Assembly (NCBI GenBank): GCA_902788555.1
Contig: CADAKQ010000035.1
Coordinates: 10,821-68,574, forward strand
DNA: 57,754 bases
Direction: 5' to 3'
Source: an uncultured Lachnospiraceae bacterium
GTDB lineage: Bacteria; Bacillota; Clostridia; Lachnospirales; Lachnospiraceae
A program made the translations under genes and the position numbers. Shown one piece after another: positions 41,825-50,780 of the stretch. A model generated the notes under the pieces. That model saw nothing but the letters and a program-made list of their open reading frames with translations, did not search any database and had not been told where the DNA came from. Position 1 is the first letter of the stretch. Each line of letters starts with the position of its first letter.

Positions 41825-43237
41825 ATGTTTGGTAAAAAAAATCAAGGTTACACTCAGGAAAACACGAGCGAACTCGACGCACTCAGAAACGAAATTGCAA
41901 GGTATAAGTATGAAGCAGAAAAGAATTATCGTATGCTTGAATCGGTAAATAATTCCGCAAATCTCGCTATATGGATGGCATTTTTTGACGAGAGCGGAAA
42001 TCAGACAGGCGTTCACTATACAGATAATATGAGAAAGAGTCTCGGTTATTCCGAGGCAGAGCTTCCTGATACGGTTGAATCCCTTGGTAAGATTATCCAC
42101 CCCGACGATTCGGAGGAGGTTTTCGCTTCGTATGGTGCCGCAGTTGCAAGAAGAGAAGCAAAATATGATGTAAATTACAGACTTCTTGCTAAAAACGGTG
42201 AATATCGTATGTATCATGCAACGGGTGAATGTATAAGACGTCCAAACGGAAATCCGGAGGTTTTCATAGGAACCTTTGTAGATATAGAAGATAAGCTTAA
42301 AACCGAGGCTAAGCTTGAACATGATCAAAGAAGACAGTTTGCCGTTGATAAAATGATGCTTGAGGGAACATGGAGCCTTGATTTAACTCAGGGCGCCATA
42401 GATGACCCAAATACCCCTATGGTATTTTCAGATCAGTTTAAAAAGCTTCTCGGATACAGTAATTCTATTGATTTTCCTGACATTATGATGTCATGGTTTG
42501 AAAAAATTCATCCTGATGATGTAGCTGTTGCATCAGAAGCCATGGCTAAGCAGATGGCAGATACAACGGGTAATACAGTTTTTGATATGGAATATCGTAT
42601 CCGTCATAAGGATGGAGAATACAGATGGTTCAGAGCTTCCAGTTATGTTGTTTTTTCACCAAGCAAGGTTCCTCTTATGGCGGCCGGAACAATACTTGAC
42701 ATAACCGAAGAAAAAGAACACAGAGTAAAATTTGAATCCGAGCTTGCTCCTGATATAGTAAGTCTTGAGGAGAAGATTGCCGATGTTTCAAAAACTGTTG
42801 ATGATGCCGCAAGTGAGATGCAGGATGTTGCGTTAAGACAGACTGAGATTGCAGAAGCATCAAAGTCCATAGAAGCCTCAGTTGATGCATCCATGGAAAT
42901 TATACAAAGCATCCAGAGTATAGCGGCACAGACAAATCTTCTTTCTCTCAACGCTTCCATCGAGGCAGCACGTGCCGGAGAAGCAGGTAAAGGCTTTGCC
43001 GTAGTTGCAAGCGAGGTGCAAAACCTTGCCAACTCTACCAAAGAAACAACCACAAACATATCAGGCATACTCGGAGAAATGAACAATTCCATAAAGGACG
43101 TAATGCAAAAAATCAGTCAGATAAATGACAGCATTTCTTCTCAAAGTGCCAACATGGAGGAAATTAACGCCACAATGGAGGAGCTTCATACCCTTGCAGT
43201 AGCTATAGGGGATATGACTTCACATCTTTATTCATAA
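41825..43237 (+). CDS. Soluble PAS-PAS chemotaxis receptor
   Basis: A 470-residue cytoplasmic chemoreceptor. A short coiled coil (about 10-35) leads to two PAS_3-type domains, about 40-160 ([24 protein letters not shown]) and about 170-295 ([24 protein letters not shown]), then a signalling domain with the tip [20 protein letters not shown] and symmetrical helical arms. There are no TM helices. PAS_3 domains often bind haem or flavin, but no diagnostic ligand residue can be recognised by eye. AAGGAGG lies just before the ATG. Confidence 0.92.
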   Translation: MFGKKNQGYTQENTSELDALRNEIARYKYEAEKNYRMLESVNNSANLAIWMAFFDESGNQTGVHYTDNMRKSLGYSEAELPDTVESLGKIIHPDDSEEVFASYGAAVARREAKYDVNYRLLAKNGEYRMYHATGECIRRPNGNPEVFIGTFVDIEDKLKTEAKLEHDQRRQFAVDKMMLEGTWSLDLTQGAIDDPNTPMVFSDQFKKLLGYSNSIDFPDIMMSWFEKIHPDDVAVASEAMAKQMADTTGNTVFDMEYRIRHKDGEYRWFRASSYVVFSPSKVPLMAAGTILDITEEKEHRVKFESELAPDIVSLEEKIADVSKTVDDAASEMQDVALRQTEIAEASKSIEASVDASMEIIQSIQSIAAQTNLLSLNASIEAARAGEAGKGFAVVASEVQNLANSTKETTTNISGILGEMNNSIKDVMQKISQINDSISSQSANMEEINATMEELHTLAVAIGDMTSHLYS

Positions 43238-43289
43238 GCGGTTATTATAAAAATATTTGTATGTAAGCTAATTTTTCTTATATTTAGTG

Positions 43290-43318
43290 TTGAAATTTTT
43301 TTTAAAATTATATACAAT
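43290..43318 (+). promoter_or_regulatory. Putative promoter of the second mini receptor
   Basis: TTGAAA (43290-43295) and TACAAT (43313-43318) are separated by exactly 17 bases, close to the vegetative consensus. The start codon is 52 bases downstream. Confidence 0.6.
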
Positions 43319-43369
43319 ATAAATTGGCTGTTATTTACAGAAGACTAAAACTTTTCAGGGGGTATCAGA

Positions 43370-43963
43370 ATGACAATAAATGAATATTTAGATATCAGCT
43401 TATTGGACGAACTTTTGGTTGATTGGTCAGCCGCAACAGGTATGATTGCAGTTGTTCTTGACGACGAAGGAAATTTTCTTTCCAATAAATTAGGATTTTC
43501 TCGTGATAATATCGAGGCTTTCGGTGAGGATATAGAGGTTGACGATATTGTTGTTGCTTCAGTTATAGGAGGTCCTTTGGACGAAGATACTCCGGAAGAA
43601 CAGGTTGAAGCCGCATCAAGACTTCTTGTATCCTCAATAACCAATCTCATGGAAAGATTCTATGAGAAGCAACAGTTAGATGGTATTAAGGATAATTTTG
43701 CTGAACAAATAACCGATGCTGCCAGCCTTATAAAAGAGCTTACTTCAAAATCTCAAGGTCTTAAAAAGATTGAGAACAAACAGAACATATTGGCACTTAA
43801 TGCTTCCATAGAGGCTGCAAGAGCCGGAGAAGCAGGCCGTGGATTTACCGTTGTTGCTCATGAATTTGGCAAGATGGCTCACGAATCCGGTGTTATAAAT
43901 GATGCTATTCAAAAAACATTGAAGCAGCTTGATGCTTCGATGAAAGAATTAGGTGCAAATTAA
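43370..43963 (+). CDS. Second mini chemotaxis receptor with a shrunken PocR-like domain
   Basis: A 197-residue soluble paralogue of the fucO-linked receptor. Residues 1-100 align with the PocR domain at the [22 protein letters not shown] and [11 protein letters not shown] stretches, but about 55 residues of the middle, including all six cysteines, are gone. Residues about 110-197 carry the chemoreceptor tip [20 protein letters not shown] with very short arms. It could be a signalling partner lacking ligand or metal binding. AGGGGG lies upstream of the ATG. It is monocistronic. Confidence 0.8.
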   Translation: MTINEYLDISLLDELLVDWSAATGMIAVVLDDEGNFLSNKLGFSRDNIEAFGEDIEVDDIVVASVIGGPLDEDTPEEQVEAASRLLVSSITNLMERFYEKQQLDGIKDNFAEQITDAASLIKELTSKSQGLKKIENKQNILALNASIEAARAGEAGRGFTVVAHEFGKMAHESGVINDAIQKTLKQLDASMKELGAN

Positions 43964-43998
43964 TTATCAGAACCAATTTTTCACAATTAGGACATAAT

Positions 43999-44027
43999 TT
44001 GAACACATTTTTATGTTAGATTATATT
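43999..44027 (+). promoter_or_regulatory. Promoter of the aminotransferase leader RNA
   Basis: TTGAAC (43999-44004) and TATATT (44022-44027) are 17 bases apart. Transcription from here would start near 44034 and meet the terminator at 44068-44120 before the coding region. Confidence 0.6.
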
Positions 44028-44067
44028 CTGTAAAGAGCTTTTCATATATTTGAATCCTCTCTCCCCT

Positions 44068-44120
44068 AAATGAGTGATGAATAAATCCCTCCCCGGTTTG
44101 GTTCATCACTCATTTTTATT
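44068..44120 (+). terminator. Terminator in the leader of the aminotransferase gene
   Basis: AAATGAGTGATGAA (44068-44081) pairs perfectly with TTCATCACTCATTT (44102-44115) and runs into T-rich sequence. It sits between the promoter at 43999 and the ribosome site AAGGAG at 44131, so it either ends an 85-nt small RNA or acts as an attenuator. The 20-base loop contains CCCTCCCCGG. Confidence 0.75.
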
Positions 44121-44144
44121 TTCCTATTTGAAAGGAGTTTTATT

Positions 44145-45332
44145 ATGATTAATGAAATGTACAAGGATATGACAGGTAAAGGCTCGGTCATAAGAGAATT
44201 TTTTACCTATGCAAATAAAAAAGCCGCTGAGATAGGTGCGGAAAACATCTATAACTTTTCTATCGGCAATCCATCTGTTCCTACTCCAAAGGAGTTCACG
44301 GACGGACTAATTAAAATGCTTCAGACAGAAAATCCTGTTGCACTTCATGGCTACAGTCCATCACTTGGAATCGATTCAACCCGAGAGGCTGTTGCGATTT
44401 CTTTAAACAAGCGTTTTGGTATGAACTATACCAAGGATGAAATATTTATGACCACAGGTGCTGCCGGAGCTATCGCACATGCTATAAGATGCGTAGTAAA
44501 GGATGGTGACGAGGTAATTACCTTTGCGCCATACTTCCCCGAATATGTTCCTTATGTAAGCGGAACCGGTGCAAAGCTTACTATAGTTCCTGCTGATACA
44601 GAAACTTTCCAGATTAATTTTGATGAGCTGAAAAAAGCCCTTAATCCAAATGTTCAGGCAGTTTTAATTAACTCTCCGAACAACCCTTCCGGTATCGTTT
44701 ATTCGACTGCAACAATAAAGAAGCTTGCTTCTCTCCTATACGAAAAACAGGAGGAATACGGTCACGACATCTATCTTATATCAGATGAGCCTTACAGGGA
44801 AATTGTATTTACGGGCACAGATGCTCCCTTCATATCAGCTTTTTATGATAATACTATCTGTTGCTATTCATTTAGCAAATCCGTTTCCTTACCGGGCGAA
44901 AGAATCGGTTATGTAGCAGTCAATCCGGCTTGTAAGGATGCAAAGCTTATCATACTTATGTGCGGTCAGATATCGAGATTTACGGGGCATAACTGTCCTC
45001 CTTCGCTTATACAGCTCGGTATAAAAAACATACTATATACCACAAGCGACCTTTCTATATATGAAAAAAATAAGGAAATATTGTATAAAGAGCTTACAAG
45101 AATCGGCTACCATGTTGTTGAACCGGGAGGAACCTTCTATATGTTCCCTAGAACACCTATAGCCGATGCCAATGAATTCTGTTGGACGGCTGCAAAAGAG
45201 TATAATCTCATAATTGTACCGGGTGACAGCTTTAATTGTCCGGGACATTTTAGGATTTCTTACTGTGTAACAACGGATATGGTCGAAAAATCCATACCAT
45301 TATTTGAAAAGCTCTACAATTCCTGCAAATAA
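44145..45332 (+). CDS. PLP-dependent class I aminotransferase
   Basis: A 395-residue fold-type I aminotransferase. YNFSIGNPSVP, LHGYSPSLGIDSTREA, MTTGAAGAI, INSPNNPSG, LISDEPYREI and YSFSKSVSLPGERIGY (with the Schiff-base Lys) are in the expected order, with a C-terminal Arg in HFRISYCV for the substrate carboxylate. The amino acid preference cannot be told; it resembles the aspartate/aromatic-type AspC group of Lachnospiraceae. The leader with an attenuator-like hairpin suggests regulation before translation. Confidence 0.9.
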   Translation: MINEMYKDMTGKGSVIREFFTYANKKAAEIGAENIYNFSIGNPSVPTPKEFTDGLIKMLQTENPVALHGYSPSLGIDSTREAVAISLNKRFGMNYTKDEIFMTTGAAGAIAHAIRCVVKDGDEVITFAPYFPEYVPYVSGTGAKLTIVPADTETFQINFDELKKALNPNVQAVLINSPNNPSGIVYSTATIKKLASLLYEKQEEYGHDIYLISDEPYREIVFTGTDAPFISAFYDNTICCYSFSKSVSLPGERIGYVAVNPACKDAKLIILMCGQISRFTGHNCPPSLIQLGIKNILYTTSDLSIYEKNKEILYKELTRIGYHVVEPGGTFYMFPRTPIADANEFCWTAAKEYNLIIVPGDSFNCPGHFRISYCVTTDMVEKSIPLFEKLYNSCK

Positions 45333-45336
45333 ATCA

Positions 45337-45365
45337 TTGTTTTTTATGTGATAATTTTGTATAAT
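45337..45365 (+). promoter_or_regulatory. Putative promoter of malQ
   Basis: TTGTTT (45337-45342) and TATAAT (45360-45365) are separated by 17 bases, 44 bases before the malQ start. There is no hairpin terminator between this site and the upstream aminotransferase stop. Confidence 0.6.
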
Positions 45366-45408
45366 TCAGATTGTATGTGTTAAAGACAAAATCAGGGAGG
45401 ATGAAATA

Positions 45409-46953
45409 ATGGCAGAGCCAATGATTACGGGCTTTAGAGAAAAAAAGCCTAAACGATATACGGGAATTTTAGTGCACCCTACTTCCTTTCCGGGTCCCTA
45501 CGGTATCGGAGATTTAGGTAAAGGTGCTTATGATTTTATAGATTTTCTGGAGCGGTCAGGGCTTAACACCTGGCAGGTGCTTCCGCTTGGACATACAGGG
45601 TTTGGTGATTCACCTTATCAACCATTTTCCGCTTTTGCAGGTCAACCGCTTATAATAAGCCTTGACCACCTTAAGGAATTACGACTTTTATATGACAGTG
45701 ACTTTTACGATATGCCTCAGTGGAATCCTGAACAGGTAAATTACGGTGAGCTTATCTCATTTAAGACTCGTCTTTTAAAAACAGCTTACGCAAGATTTAC
45801 CGACGAGGATATTTCGGATGGTGTTTCGACAAGCGATGAGCTTCTCGAAAGCTACGATGGTTTTTGCAAATTAAACGCCTACTGGCTTGACGATTACGCT
45901 CTGTTTATGGCAGGTAAGGATTACCACGATGGTATGCCTTGGTATATGTGGGAGGACGATTTAAAGAAGCCTGCCAAAAAGCAAAAAGAAGCTTGGATTA
46001 AAAAGCTGGAGAAGGAAATCGGATATTATAAGTTTATCCAGTTTTTATTTAATGTAGAATGGCTCAATCTTAAAAAATATGCCAACGATAAAGGCATTTC
46101 AATAGTAGGCGATATACCTATATTTATGGCGTGGGACAGCGTGGATGTCTGGGCTAACCAAAAGCTATTTTTGCTTGACAGTGATGGTTATCCGACTGTT
46201 GTTGCAGGAGTTCCGCCTGATTATTTTTCGGCAACAGGACAGCTTTGGGGCAATCCTCTCTACAACTGGAAAAAACATACCGAAACCGGCTACGAGTGGT
46301 GGCTGAATCGTATCAAGCATCAGCTTACTTTGGCTGACTTCCTTCGTATTGATCACTTCAGAGGCTTTGACAAATTCTGGGCTGTTCCATACGGTGAAGA
46401 AAATGCTATAAACGGTAAATGGGTTGATGCTCCCGGAGTAAACTTCTTTACACAGCTTGAAGCAACTCTCGGTTATCATCTGCCAATTATAGCAGAGGAC
46501 TTGGGCGAAATCGATGAGTCAGTTGCTGAGCTCAGAGACAAATTCGGTTTACCCGGCATGAAGATACTGCAATTTGGCTTTGAAAATCCTGAGGAAAACG
46601 ATTTCCTTCCTCATAATTTCATAAGAAACTGTGTATGCTATACCGGAACTCATGATAATGATACAACCCTCGGTTGGTATAAGCACGCCTATGAGGCATC
46701 AAAGGATAAATTAAGACGCTACTTTTCAACCGATGGTAATGATATATGCTGGATACTTATAAGAGCATGCTTTGGTTCTGTTGCCAATATGGCAATAGTT
46801 CCTATGCAGGATATACTCTGCCTTGATTCCTGGGCACGTTTTAACACTCCGGGTGTCGGAGAAGGAAACTGGGCATGGCGCTATAAACAGGAGGCTCTTA
46901 CCAATGAGCTTTCAGCGAGATTATATGAAACCTGTAAAATGTATGGAAGGTAA
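45409..46953 (+). CDS. malQ: 4-alpha-glucanotransferase (amylomaltase)
   Basis: A GH77 enzyme of 514 residues that transfers alpha-1,4-glucan segments in maltodextrin and glycogen metabolism. Recognised are LHPTSFPGPYGIGDLG-type residues at the N-terminus, GHTGFGDSPYQPFSAFAG, the nucleophile in LADFLRIDHFRGFDKFW, the acid/base Glu in IIAEDLGEID and the transition-state Asp in YTGTHDNDTTLGWY. GGGAGG precedes the ATG. It begins a run of five plus-strand genes but its neighbours are not sugar genes. Confidence 0.96.
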   Translation: MAEPMITGFREKKPKRYTGILVHPTSFPGPYGIGDLGKGAYDFIDFLERSGLNTWQVLPLGHTGFGDSPYQPFSAFAGQPLIISLDHLKELRLLYDSDFYDMPQWNPEQVNYGELISFKTRLLKTAYARFTDEDISDGVSTSDELLESYDGFCKLNAYWLDDYALFMAGKDYHDGMPWYMWEDDLKKPAKKQKEAWIKKLEKEIGYYKFIQFLFNVEWLNLKKYANDKGISIVGDIPIFMAWDSVDVWANQKLFLLDSDGYPTVVAGVPPDYFSATGQLWGNPLYNWKKHTETGYEWWLNRIKHQLTLADFLRIDHFRGFDKFWAVPYGEENAINGKWVDAPGVNFFTQLEATLGYHLPIIAEDLGEIDESVAELRDKFGLPGMKILQFGFENPEENDFLPHNFIRNCVCYTGTHDNDTTLGWYKHAYEASKDKLRRYFSTDGNDICWILIRACFGSVANMAIVPMQDILCLDSWARFNTPGVGEGNWAWRYKQEALTNELSARLYETCKMYGR

Positions 46954-46971
46954 AATGTTTGGAGGGGTTAT

Positions 46972-47706
46972 ATGAAAAGTGTTATAGCATATGTTGTTTT
47001 GTTTTTTTCATCCTTTGTAATCGTGCCATATCACTGGTACATTCAAAAGCTGTCAAAGACAAATCCCAAGGAAGCATGGGAAAGGGCATACAGGCTAATA
47101 CGATGGTTCTTCAAATGCGAGCTAAAACTCGTTGGCTGCAAGATGACGGTTTTAGGTCAGGAAAATATTCCCAAGGATGAAGCCTGCTTATTTGTAGGTA
47201 ACCACAGAAGCTTTTTTGACATACTCATAGTTCATAACACAACAGGTAAACCGGCAGGATTCATATCAAAGGATTCCATGAAAAAGGTTCCGTTACTTCG
47301 TCTTTATATGAGAGATATGGGAAGCCTTTTCCTCGAAAGAGACAATATCAAGCAGGGACTTGAAACCATCAATAAGGGTGCAGAGTTTCTCAAGCAGGGA
47401 CATTCTATGATTTTATTTCCTGAAGGACATAGAAATCAAACCGACAACCTTCTTCCTTTCAGGGAAGGCGGATATAAGATGGCAGACAAATCCGGATGTC
47501 CTATAGTTCCATTTACAATTACCGGAAGTGAGATGCTCAAGGAATCTGCTCCGGGAAAGAGAATTTCAAAGGCAAGTGTAGTTATAGAATACGGAAAGCC
47601 TATATATCCAAATGATTATCAGGGAAAAGCACGAAAAGAAAAATACAAAGAGATTCCCGAAATCATACAGAATATGAGAGAGTCTCATAAGCATATATTA
47701 AAGTAA
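46972..47706 (+). CDS. plsC: 1-acyl-sn-glycerol-3-phosphate acyltransferase
   Basis: Acylates lysophosphatidic acid to phosphatidic acid at the membrane. One N-terminal TM segment (about 3-20) is followed by the NHRSFFD motif (H-x4-D), the phosphate-binding LFPEGHRNQ, GCPIVPFTI and a C-terminal VIEYGKPI. The length of 244 residues is usual. It starts 18 bases after malQ and is followed closely by the next gene, so transcription is probably continuous. Confidence 0.93.
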   Translation: MKSVIAYVVLFFSSFVIVPYHWYIQKLSKTNPKEAWERAYRLIRWFFKCELKLVGCKMTVLGQENIPKDEACLFVGNHRSFFDILIVHNTTGKPAGFISKDSMKKVPLLRLYMRDMGSLFLERDNIKQGLETINKGAEFLKQGHSMILFPEGHRNQTDNLLPFREGGYKMADKSGCPIVPFTITGSEMLKESAPGKRISKASVVIEYGKPIYPNDYQGKARKEKYKEIPEIIQNMRESHKHILK

Positions 47707-47724
47707 AACAGGAGGATTAACAAT

Positions 47725-48330
47725 ATGCCTTGGTGGGGAATATTACTTATAGTCATAGTAGTAGCCTTAGGAATACTATTTGCACTATATAAATTCGGAG
47801 ATAAACTCCAGAAGAAACAAATCGAACAAAAGGAACAGATGGCGGAGGCCGCACAGCCTGCCACTATGCTTATAATAGATAAAAAATACCTGCCCATGAA
47901 GGATGCCGGACTGCCAAAGATGGTTATGGAACAGACTCCTAAAAAATACCACAAGGCAAAGCTTCCTATCGTTAAAGCAAAGGTCGGACCTCAGATTATG
48001 AACTTCATCTGTGATGATGCGATATTTGAGGATGTACCGACAAAGGGCGAGGTTAAAGCCATGGTAAGCGGCATATACATAGTTAGTGTTAAGAGTGTTC
48101 GTGGAAAGAAAAAGAACAATGCCGTGGAAGAAGAAACAAACGGCAAGAAAAAGAAAAAGAGCATGCGTCAGCGTATGCAGCAGCGTCAGGCTGAATACCA
48201 GAAGCAGATTAATGATGAAATCTTAGCCAAAAAACAAAACAAGGCTAAGGGTATAGAGCAGGAAAAGACTAAGGAACAGATTAAGAAAGAAAAGGAAAGA
48301 GCAAAGAAGATTAAAGATGGAATCAAATAA
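47725..48330 (+). CDS. Membrane-anchored Lys-rich protein of unknown function
   Basis: A 201-residue protein with one TM helix at residues about 4-22, a middle domain (about 45-125: MLIIDKKYLPMKDAGLP, GPQIMNFICDDAIFEDVPTKGEV) and a strongly basic, probably helical C-terminal third of Lys/Glu/Gln with several KKKK stretches. I know of no family. AGGAGG lies just before the ATG. The stop overlaps the start of the CPBP gene by 14 bases, so the two are coupled. Confidence 0.75.
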   Translation: MPWWGILLIVIVVALGILFALYKFGDKLQKKQIEQKEQMAEAAQPATMLIIDKKYLPMKDAGLPKMVMEQTPKKYHKAKLPIVKAKVGPQIMNFICDDAIFEDVPTKGEVKAMVSGIYIVSVKSVRGKKKNNAVEEETNGKKKKKSMRQRMQQRQAEYQKQINDEILAKKQNKAKGIEQEKTKEQIKKEKERAKKIKDGIK

Positions 48331-49162
48331 TCGTATTAAAAATATAATCAATATATTTGTACCATTGATAATTGCGATGCTTCTTCAGGTGGTTGTTGTC
48401 GTTGTTGACATAGCAGCCATATTTATAAAAAATATGCTGTCTGACAAAAAAACCGCAGCTTCAAGGTCAATCGAAGCTATTATGTCACAGGACTATACCC
48501 AGCCTATGAATACGGCAGCCATATCGGCTTTTCAGTTTATATTATACATACTGATATTCGGCATATGGTTTTACAAAATGAAAAAGCCTTCTTTAACAGA
48601 AGGCTTTTTTGGCATAATAAAGCCTCCTGTTATCATATTTTTATTAACCGGTGGAATAGCTTCACAGTTTTTAGTGGATGGAGTTTTAGCAATCCTGAGA
48701 CCAATTTTCGAATCCGCCTTTGCGGCATACGATGAGCTATTGTCCGGCGTAACCGGTGCATCCCGCTCATGGCTTATGCTACTTTCGGTATTTTTACTTG
48801 CACCCGTTGCAGAGGAAATACTCTTCCGGGGTCTTATACTTACATATGCAAAAAGATGTATGCCGACAAAGCTTGCTATAGCCCTTCAAGCACTTTTATT
48901 CGGTGTATACCACGGCAATATAATACAGGGTACATACGCATTTTTACTTGGCTTACTTCTTGGCGGGATAGCCGTAAAAACCGACAACCTCATTGCTGCC
49001 ATAGTATTTCACATAGCTATAAACCTAAGCATTCTGGCAGTCCCAATTAGCTTTTTTGACAAAACAACATCCACAATTTTGACAACTGCCATATCTGCTG
49101 TTATACTGACAATATGTATGTACTTTATATTATTTAAAAATAAACATAATCAGGAAATATAA
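48317..49162 (+). CDS. CPBP-family intramembrane metalloprotease
   Basis: A 281-residue multi-TM protein (about eight helices) of the CAAX-protease/bacteriocin-processing (Abi) family. The catalytic motifs are EEILFRG (EExxxR), FGVYHGNIIQG (FxxxH) and FHIAINL (HxxxN/B). No bacteriocin precursor is nearby, so it may be a housekeeping or envelope protease. It contains a terminator-like hairpin in its coding sequence (48581-48610). The last codon lies in the left arm of element E. Confidence 0.9.
   Translation: MESNNRIKNIINIFVPLIIAMLLQVVVVVVDIAAIFIKNMLSDKKTAASRSIEAIMSQDYTQPMNTAAISAFQFILYILIFGIWFYKMKKPSLTEGFFGIIKPPVIIFLLTGGIASQFLVDGVLAILRPIFESAFAAYDELLSGVTGASRSWLMLLSVFLLAPVAEEILFRGLILTYAKRCMPTKLAIALQALLFGVYHGNIIQGTYAFLLGLLLGGIAVKTDNLIAAIVFHIAINLSILAVPISFFDKTTSTILTTAISAVILTICMYFILFKNKHNQEI
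48581..48610 (+). other. Terminator-like hairpin inside the CPBP coding sequence
   Basis: AAAAAGCCTTCT (48581-48592) pairs perfectly with AGAAGGCTTTTT (48598-48609) across a five-base loop, followed by T. By form it is an intrinsic terminator. It encodes KKPSLTEGFF in the gene, so it may be chance, or it may limit expression of the second half of the gene and of the genes downstream. Confidence 0.55.
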
Positions 49163-49296
49163 GTATCGAATAAGTACACAAGCAGGTACTCTGAACCCGC
49201 CGGCACTTAACGAGGTATTTCCGAGTTTAGTACCGCTGCGAGGTGAGGGTAGCGCAAGCGTGCCTGCAGTGTACTTATTCCGATACATATATTTCC
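49153..49296 (+). repeat. Nested inverted-repeat element, family I copy 2 (murI leader)
   Basis: The outer arms (49153-49188 and 49263-49296) contain ATAAGTAC/GTACTTAT and TATCG and are nearly perfect complements. The core from GCAGGTACT to GCGTGCCTGC holds the inner stem CGGCACTTAAC/GTTTAGTACCG and TAGCGCAAGCG. It aligns with the core of 3989-4130 read toward rlmD, in the same orientation relative to the downstream gene. The left arm begins inside the CPBP gene. The element ends 23 bases before the murI start. Confidence 0.8.
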
Positions 49297-49319
49297 GTAG
49301 CTTATCCAAGGAGTAATAT

Positions 49320-50120
49320 ATGAATTCAATCGGTGTTTTTGATTCCGGTGTTGGCGGTCTTACGGTTGTCCGTGAGCTTATGCGCCAGCTTCCGAGTGAA
49401 AATGTTATATATTTCGGTGATACTGCAAGAGTTCCTTACGGCAGTAAATCCAAAAATACAATCCTTAAATTCTCAAGGCAGATTGTTAGATTCTTAAGGA
49501 CAAAAAATGTAAAGGCAATTGTAGTTGCATGTAATACCGCCAGTGCACTCGCACTTGAAGATATGCGTGACGAGATAGAAATCCCGGTAATCGGAGTGGT
49601 AAGACCGGGTGCAAAAATGGCAGTTACCAAAACAAAGACAAAGCATGTAGGTATCATAGGAACCGAAGCAACCATAAAATCCGGCATATATACAGACTAT
49701 ATAAGGCAATTAGATGAAGAAGTAACAGTCATTGGAAAAGCCTGCCCGCTATTTGTTCCACTCGTCGAGGAAGGACTACTCGAGGACAGAATTACAGATG
49801 ATATGATAGACAGATACCTGTCCGAGATTAAGCCATACGGGGTAGATTCCCTTGTATTGGGTTGTACCCACTACCCTCTTTTATTTAACCCAATCAAAAG
49901 ATATATGGGAGATGAAGTAACACTTATCAATCCGGCATATGAAACTGCCAAAGAATTAAAACAGATACTTGATGAAAAAGGACTTTTAAACAGCAGAAGC
50001 AATGTTCCGTCATACGAATTTTACGTAAGTGACGGTATGGACAAATTCAAAGCCTTTGCCGACAGAGTACTCCCGATAAATGTTGATAAGGTAAATGTAA
50101 TAGATATAGAAAGCTATTAA
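49320..50120 (+). CDS. murI: Glutamate racemase
   Basis: Makes D-glutamate for peptidoglycan. The 266-residue protein has IGVFDSGVGGLTVVRE, the first catalytic Cys in VVACNTASALAL and the second in LVLGCTHYPLLF, plus YFGDTARVPYGSKS. All are in the expected order. AAGGAG lies eight bases before the ATG, directly after element E. The stop is close to a bidirectional terminator. Confidence 0.96.
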   Translation: MNSIGVFDSGVGGLTVVRELMRQLPSENVIYFGDTARVPYGSKSKNTILKFSRQIVRFLRTKNVKAIVVACNTASALALEDMRDEIEIPVIGVVRPGAKMAVTKTKTKHVGIIGTEATIKSGIYTDYIRQLDEEVTVIGKACPLFVPLVEEGLLEDRITDDMIDRYLSEIKPYGVDSLVLGCTHYPLLFNPIKRYMGDEVTLINPAYETAKELKQILDEKGLLNSRSNVPSYEFYVSDGMDKFKAFADRVLPINVDKVNVIDIESY

Positions 50121-50124
50121 AAAG

Positions 50125-50174
50125 AAAAAAGCATATATCTGCAGAACACTATAACCTGTAGATATATGCTTTTT
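50125..50174. terminator. Bidirectional terminator between murI and the methyltransferase
   Basis: A stem of about 18 pairs (50125-50144 with 50156-50174) has GCATATATCTGCAG with one mismatch against its partner, with an A-run on one side and a T-run on the other. Its right half overlaps the last codons of the minus-strand methyltransferase. Confidence 0.8.
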
Positions 50175-50751
50175 CATCGGGGTCTTCTTCGTACCCCGGC
50201 AGCTTTATAACTTTTTCAAGACGTAATGGAAACTTTCGTATAACGCTCATCATCTCAAATGTGCAATAATAAAGAATAATCGTAACCTGACGAAAACTCT
50301 CATGTACGGATTTCATAATCTTTTTTATTATACCCTCAAGAACCTCTGCTGAAAAAGGATTAAAAAAATAGAAGAAGTTATCGGTTGGTGCTATCTCATA
50401 CTCCCCGGCATGCATATTGAGTAACGAAAACTTCTCTCGCTGCTCCATAAATTTTGAATGATAATTCTCAGCATTATCGTAAAGAGTATCATAAACCTGC
50501 GGGTTATTTTCTATACCCGTTACATTACAGAAGAATCTGTTGTTACAGTAAAACAATACTCTGCCCATCCCGCATCCAAAATCAACAATTGTATCATCAG
50601 GATTAATATATACCTCTTCAAATATACGCATTAAAACTTCATAATCTGTAGACTCATGTATATCAAAATCCGGTAATGGCTTTAATTCATTTAACTGTTT
50701 GTGATTTGTAAGTATCCCAAAAAAATCATCATAAATTCTTTCCCGGCTCAT
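50149..50751 (-). CDS. SAM-dependent methyltransferase, substrate unknown
   Basis: A 200-residue class I methyltransferase with the SAM loop VDFGCGMGRVLFY and the acidic VTGIENNP strand. The residues NFFYFFNPFS follow at the position of the catalytic loop. It looks like the small Firmicute methyltransferases annotated as SAM-dependent without a known substrate. It lies 29 bases downstream of the DUF1934 gene on the same strand and probably shares its transcript. Confidence 0.82.
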   Translation of the reverse strand: MSRERIYDDFFGILTNHKQLNELKPLPDFDIHESTDYEVLMRIFEEVYINPDDTIVDFGCGMGRVLFYCNNRFFCNVTGIENNPQVYDTLYDNAENYHSKFMEQREKFSLLNMHAGEYEIAPTDNFFYFFNPFSAEVLEGIIKKIMKSVHESFRQVTIILYYCTFEMMSVIRKFPLRLEKVIKLPGYEEDPDEKAYIYRL

Positions 50752-50780
50752 TTTAACTCCTCTAAAAATCTTTTTAGATA

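Noticed and set aside
41768-42328. A 186-codon minus-strand open frame
   Set aside because: It is antisense to the first PAS domain of the chemoreceptor and has no ribosome site or domain.
44034-44140. A known riboswitch or T-box
   Set aside because: I could not find a T-box sequence, specifier loop or known aptamer; only a promoter and terminator are visible.
48317-49162. Bacteriocin immunity or processing cluster
   Set aside because: The CPBP protease has no precursor peptide or ABC transporter next to it.
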